Origin: Chersky-840 sp963794615
GTDB lineage: Bacteria; Actinomycetota; Acidimicrobiia; Acidimicrobiales; UBA8190
DNA length: 64,000 bases
NCBI GenBank assembly: GCA_963794615.1
Contig: CAWCEP010000011.1
Coordinates: 116,582 to 180,581 of the forward strand
Direction: 5' to 3'
A program made the translations under genes and the position numbers. The notes under the pieces are model-generated. The model saw only the letters and a list, made by a program, of their open reading frames with translations. It did no database searches and was not told where the DNA came from. Below, piece after piece: positions 63,996 through 64,000 of this stretch. Numbering within the stretch: the first letter of the stretch is position 1; each line of letters starts with the position of its first letter.

Positions 63996-64000
63996 TCGCG

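Noticed and set aside
1..64000. tRNA, rRNA, insertion sequences or prophage genes
   Set aside because: I looked for T-loop-like GGTTCGAATCC sequences, transposase motifs and terminal inverted repeats and found none; a tRNAscan or ISfinder run would be decisive.

Overview
The window is about 64 kb of GC-rich (roughly 70 %) actinobacterial chromosome. The best guess is the class Acidimicrobiia. The evidence is a steroid-degradation block in mycobacterial gene order, heavy GTG start use with GTGA/ATGA overlaps, two secreted proteins built from Gly-Tyr-Trp/Asp-Gly-Gly-Val-Phe repeats that I associate with this class, and an LPITG sortase substrate. I see no rRNA, tRNA, CRISPR, phage or insertion sequence. 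The first 27.4 kb, and scattered places after it, carry many single-base frame changes inside conserved genes, including pntB. These look like sequencing indels rather than decay, so broken genes are given one span with the breaks described.

Layout. 0.1-3.6 kb (minus): echA20-ipdA-ipdB-ipdC-like genes for steroid C/D-ring catabolism. 3.8-6.0 kb: a surface acyltransferase with an SGNH domain. 6.1-9.9 kb: an SDR followed by the three-gene proton-translocating transhydrogenase. 9.9-13.8 kb: a membrane PIN/TRAM protein, an epimerase, and a secreted GYW-repeat protein with a CHAP-like domain. 13.9-19.0 kb: a MoxR-DUF58-transglutaminase operon. 19.1-26.4 kb: a second lipid/steroid-type block with a cytochrome P450, an FDOR-type flavoprotein, an SDR behind a KstR-like site, a DapB-like reductase, and two paralogous beta-barrel proteins flanking an APH-fold kinase. 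26.9-30.2 kb: a MacB/FtsX-type ABC system. 30.2-34.6 kb: small enzymes, an LPXTG protein and a second GYW-repeat protein. 34.8-36.6 kb: a GH18-like secreted protein. 36.6-38.9 kb: an acyl-CoA ligase divergent from an enoyl-CoA hydratase. 39.0-41.0 kb: Ada/AlkA plus Ogt alkylation repair.

41-55 kb holds small hypotheticals, a methyltransferase, a TetR gene with a clear operator next to an NAD(P)-binding protein, VOC proteins, a gamma-glutamyltransferase-like enzyme, a GH26-like glycosidase, a four-domain IPT/TIG secreted protein ending at a strong terminator, and a divergent TetR / SRPBCC-cupin locus. 55.5-64 kb is a metal (probably copper) locus. Two P1B ATPases lie in divergent operons on either side of a perfect TACTACG-N3-CGTAGTA dyad. 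A BlaI/CopY-type repressor with an N-terminal seven-cysteine, metallothionein-like motif is translationally coupled to one ATPase. A degenerate HMA protein is coupled to the other. A lipoprotein, a DUF5134-like membrane protein and another polytopic membrane protein complete the minus-strand operon. I regard this locus, and the paralogue-kinase-paralogue triad at 23-26 kb, as the most interesting parts of the window.
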